NCBI GenBank assembly: GCA_023442905.1
Contig: JAEZWY010000175.1
Location: forward strand, 1-6,996
DNA: 6,996 nucleotides
Reading direction: 5' to 3'
DNA from: Bacillota bacterium
Lineage (GTDB): Bacteria; Bacillota; Bacilli; Lactobacillales; Aerococcaceae
Shown: piece after piece, positions 4,483 through 6,996 of the stretch
How positions within the stretch are numbered: position 1 is the stretch's first letter
Layout of the letters: every line of letters starts with the position of its first letter
Made by a program: the position numbers and the translations under genes
Notes under the pieces: generated by a model
Seen by the model: the letters and a program-made list of their open reading frames with translations, nothing else
Told to the model about the DNA's origin: nothing
Database searches by the model: none

Positions 4483-6897
4483 ATGGCTTTTAATCATAAA
4501 GTAATTGAGAAAAAATGGCAGAAGTATTGGGATGAGAATAAAGAGTTTAAGACTTTAGAGGACTATTCAAAACCTAAATATTATGCCTTAGATATGTTCC
4601 CTTACCCATCAGGTGCAGGATTACACGTAGGGCATCCAGAAGGGTATACAGCAACGGATATCGTGTCTCGTTATAAACGTGCACAAGGTTATAACGTTTT
4701 ACATCCAATGGGTTGGGATGCGTTTGGTTTACCAGCTGAGCAGTATGCACTAGATACTGGAAATGATCCAGTTGATTTTACAGCTAAAAACATTGCAACA
4801 TTCAAACGTCAAATTAAATCATTAGGTTTTTCATATGATTGGGATCGTGAAATTAATACAACTGATCCTAAATTTTATAAATGGACCCAATGGATCTTCA
4901 CCAAATTATATGAAAAAGGTTTGGCCTATGAAGACGAAATTTTAGTTAACTGGTGTGAAGCCTTAGGAACTGTATTAGCTAACGAAGAAGTCATCGATGG
5001 TAAATCTGAACGTGGTGGCTATCCAGTTGTTCGTAAACCAATGAAACAATGGGTATTGCGTATTACAGCTTATGCTGACCGTTTATTAGAAGGGTTAGAC
5101 AACGTTGACTGGCCACATTCAGTAGTTGAAATGCAACGTCACTGGATTGGTAAATCGGAAGGGGCGCAATTAACTTTTGACATCCAAGACCATGATTTAA
5201 CATTCGATGCATTTACAACTCGCCCAGATACAATTTATGGCCTAACTTTTGCTGTTTTAGCGCCTGAACATGAATTAGTTCGCCAAATTGTTACAGAAGA
5301 GCAACGTGAAGAAGTTGAAGCGTATTTACTAGCTGCTTCAATGAAATCTGACTTAGATCGTACAGATTTAGCTAAAGAAAAAACAGGGGTATTTACAGGT
5401 GCTTACGTTATTCATCCACTAACTGGTGAACCTTTCCCAATTTGGGTTGCAGACTACGTATTAGCTTCATATGGTACTGGTGCTGTTATGGCTGTACCAG
5501 CTCATGATGGTCGTGACTATGAGTTTGCTAAACAATTTAACTTACCGATCGTTCCCGTTATTGAGGGTGGTGACGTCTCAGTTGAAGTTTATACTGGAGA
5601 TGGTCTACACATTAATTCAGGTGAATTAGATGGATTAGAAACAGCTGAAGCTACTGAAAAAGCAATTGAGATCTTAACAGCATCAGGACGCGGTGAACGC
5701 CAAACCACCTACCGTTTACGTGACTGGGTATTTTCTCGTCAACGTTATTGGGGTGAGCCAATTCCAATTATTCATTGGGAAGACGGCACAACTACTGCTG
5801 TAGCAGAGGAAGACCTACCAGTTCGTTTACCAAAATCAGATAATATTAAACCTTCAGGTACGGGTGAATCGCCATTAGCCAATATTGAAGACTGGCTATA
5901 TGTTACTGATCCAGAAACAGGTATGAAGGGTCGTCGTGAAACAAATACCATGCCACAGTGGGCAGGTTCATCGTGGTACTTCTTACGTTATATTGATCCA
6001 AAAAATACTAATGAATTTGCATCAAAAGAAGCTTTAGACTACTGGTATAACGTAGACTTGTATATTGGTGGGGCAGAACATGCGGTATTGCATTTACTAT
6101 ATGCACGTTTCTGGAATATGTTCTTATATGATTTAGGCGTTGTACCAAATGAAGAACCATTCCAAAAACTATATAACCAAGGGATGATTCTTGGTGAAGG
6201 TAATGAGAAAATGTCTAAATCTAAAGGGAACGTTGTAAACCCTGATGATGTAGTCAACCAATTCGGGGCAGATACCTTGCGTCTATATGAAATGTTCATG
6301 GGTCCTCTAGATGCGTCAATCGCTTGGTCCGAGAATGGCCTTGAAGGTTCTCGTCGTTTCCTAGAACGTGTATGGCGTTTAATAGTTGATGAAAATGGCA
6401 AAATGCGTGACCGTATTACGACAATCAACACGGGTGAATTAGACAAAGTTTACCACCAAACAGTTCAAAAAGTTACTGAAGACTTTGAAAACTTGCATTT
6501 CAATACAGCAATTTCTCAAATGATGGTATTTGTGAATGAAGCGAATAAAGCTGAGAATCTATACTACGAGTATGTAAAAGGTTTTATTCAATTAATTGCG
6601 CCAATTGCTCCTCACTTGGCAGAGGAAATGTGGGTAATTGTTGGGAATGAACCTGGAATTTCATACGTAGCATGGCCAACATTTGATCCAGAAATGATCG
6701 TTGATGATGAAATTGAAATCGTTGTACAAGTTAATGGTAAAATCAAGGCTAAATTACAAGTTGCTAATGATAGTGCAAAAGAAACATTATTAGAAATTGC
6801 ACATGCAAATGAGAAAGTGCAAGAAGCAATTGCAAGTAAAACAATCCGTAAAGAAATCGTAGTACCGAATAAACTAGTGAATATTGTCGCAAATTAG
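4483..6897 (+). CDS. leuS: Leucyl-tRNA synthetase, full length
   Basis: LeuS attaches leucine to tRNA-Leu in the cytosol and is essential for translation. The 804-residue length fits bacterial LeuRS of the Bacillus type. This class I enzyme shows the HIGH-type motif HVGH (48-51) within PYPSGAGLHVGHPEGYT, and KMSKS at 576-580. The CP1 editing domain carries the threonine-rich TTRPDTIYG (245-253) and the MAVPAHDGRD motif (336-345) with the conserved editing aspartate (Asp345), so proofreading of mischarged tRNA should be intact. The anticodon-binding region and the C-terminal domain (from about VVQVNGKIKAKL to the end) are present. ATG 4483 follows AAGGAG (4465-4470) by 12 bases, a slightly long but usable spacing. 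Expression should be set by the upstream leucine T-box, so the enzyme responds to its own substrate tRNA. Nothing is truncated or unusual. Confidence 0.98.
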   Translation: MAFNHKVIEKKWQKYWDENKEFKTLEDYSKPKYYALDMFPYPSGAGLHVGHPEGYTATDIVSRYKRAQGYNVLHPMGWDAFGLPAEQYALDTGNDPVDFTAKNIATFKRQIKSLGFSYDWDREINTTDPKFYKWTQWIFTKLYEKGLAYEDEILVNWCEALGTVLANEEVIDGKSERGGYPVVRKPMKQWVLRITAYADRLLEGLDNVDWPHSVVEMQRHWIGKSEGAQLTFDIQDHDLTFDAFTTRPDTIYGLTFAVLAPEHELVRQIVTEEQREEVEAYLLAASMKSDLDRTDLAKEKTGVFTGAYVIHPLTGEPFPIWVADYVLASYGTGAVMAVPAHDGRDYEFAKQFNLPIVPVIEGGDVSVEVYTGDGLHINSGELDGLETAEATEKAIEILTASGRGERQTTYRLRDWVFSRQRYWGEPIPIIHWEDGTTTAVAEEDLPVRLPKSDNIKPSGTGESPLANIEDWLYVTDPETGMKGRRETNTMPQWAGSSWYFLRYIDPKNTNEFASKEALDYWYNVDLYIGGAEHAVLHLLYARFWNMFLYDLGVVPNEEPFQKLYNQGMILGEGNEKMSKSKGNVVNPDDVVNQFGADTLRLYEMFMGPLDASIAWSENGLEGSRRFLERVWRLIVDENGKMRDRITTINTGELDKVYHQTVQKVTEDFENLHFNTAISQMMVFVNEANKAENLYYEYVKGFIQLIAPIAPHLAEEMWVIVGNEPGISYVAWPTFDPEMIVDDEIEIVVQVNGKIKAKLQVANDSAKETLLEIAHANEKVQEAIASKTIRKEIVVPNKLVNIVAN

Positions 6898-6925
6898 TGG
6901 ACATCATATTTGTCTTGTGTATAAT
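6898..6925 (+). promoter_or_regulatory. Promoter for the gene beginning at 6961
   Basis: A perfect -10 TATAAT (6920-6925) lies 16 bases after TGGACA (6898-6903), which matches the -35 consensus at 5 of 6. The -35 begins one base after the leuS stop codon. The next gene therefore probably has its own transcript, although readthrough from leuS is possible because no strong terminator is seen. Confidence 0.7.
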
Positions 6926-6930
6926 ATGAT
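6903..6930. repeat. 8-bp inverted repeat across the promoter (possible operator)
   Basis: ATCATATT (6903-6910) is the exact reverse complement of AATATGAT (6923-6930), with a 12-base spacer. The right arm overlaps the -10 box and the left arm starts at the end of the -35 box. That is where a dimeric repressor could block the promoter. It could instead be a weak leuS terminator, since TAGTTTTTA follows, but the stem has only one G-C pair per arm end region and a large loop. No regulator family is recognised from the site. Confidence 0.4.
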
Positions 6931-6960
6931 TAGTTTTTAATAAGGGGAGATGGCGTTTAC

Positions 6961-6996
6961 ATGAAAAATATTTTAATTATCCACGATGCTTCTAGC
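6961..6996 (+). CDS. Start of an unidentified gene (3' end outside window)
   Basis: The window ends 12 codons into an open frame from ATG 6961, reading MKNILIIHDASS. A GGGGAG ribosome binding site (6944-6949) lies 11 bases upstream, and a good promoter precedes it. The hydrophobic beta-strand-like start KNILIIHD resembles the first strand of many alpha/beta folds, but 12 residues are too few to assign a family. Confidence 0.6.
   Translation, partial: MKNILIIHDASS

Noticed and set aside
6039..6446. 135-codon frame on the - strand inside leuS
   Set aside because: It is antisense to conserved leuS sequence including the KMSKS region, and the translation looks like a shadow of leuS codons with no recognisable domain.
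6950..6964. Four-codon mini-gene (MAFT) overlapping the start at 6961 by ATGA
   Set aside because: The ribosome binding site GGGGAG directly abuts ATG 6950 with no spacer, so initiation there is unlikely, while 6961 has workable spacing.

Overview
The window reads as the chromosome of a low-GC Gram-positive bacterium, most likely in the Lactobacillales. An Aerococcaceae- or Carnobacteriaceae-like host is a guess, because no rRNA or other marker is present. The grounds are the AT-rich codon use, strong AGGAGG-type ribosome binding sites, a LysM cell-wall protein with Ser/Thr-rich linkers, and a T-box riboswitch ahead of leuS. All supported genes lie on the + strand.

Layout. Positions 1-750 hold the 3' part of a LysM-repeat wall-binding protein built on a near-identical 213-bp tandem repeat, closed by a 17-bp terminator hairpin (763-815). 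A promoter (848-876) then starts an aromatic biosynthesis operon. Its first gene is a 38-codon leader peptide (911-1027) with 10 Phe/Tyr codons in 12. The leader overlaps mutually exclusive RNA hairpins and ends at a strong intrinsic terminator (1058-1113). The enzymes follow: type I-beta DAHP synthase (aroF, 1181-2050), 3-dehydroquinate synthase (aroB, 2111-3244) and a shikimate dehydrogenase (aroE, 3248-4150). The gap 4151-4482 holds a promoter and a complete leucine T-box leader with a UUA specifier. It controls full-length leucyl-tRNA synthetase (leuS, 4483-6897). The last 100 bases hold another promoter with an embedded inverted repeat and the first 12 codons of an unidentified gene.

How it works together. 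AroF, AroB and AroE supply steps 1, 2 and 4 of the shikimate pathway; aroD and the later genes are not in the window. The DAHP synthase has no recognisable allosteric domain. Control of pathway entry appears to be placed in the RNA instead: a ribosome stalled on Phe/Tyr codons should favour an antiterminator over the terminator. Next to it, leuS uses the usual Firmicute solution, direct tRNA sensing by a T-box. Two different ways of sensing amino-acid shortage therefore sit back to back. No terminator is visible between aroE and the T-box, so the T-box terminator may also end aro transcripts. The Phe/Tyr leader-peptide attenuator is the most notable find.
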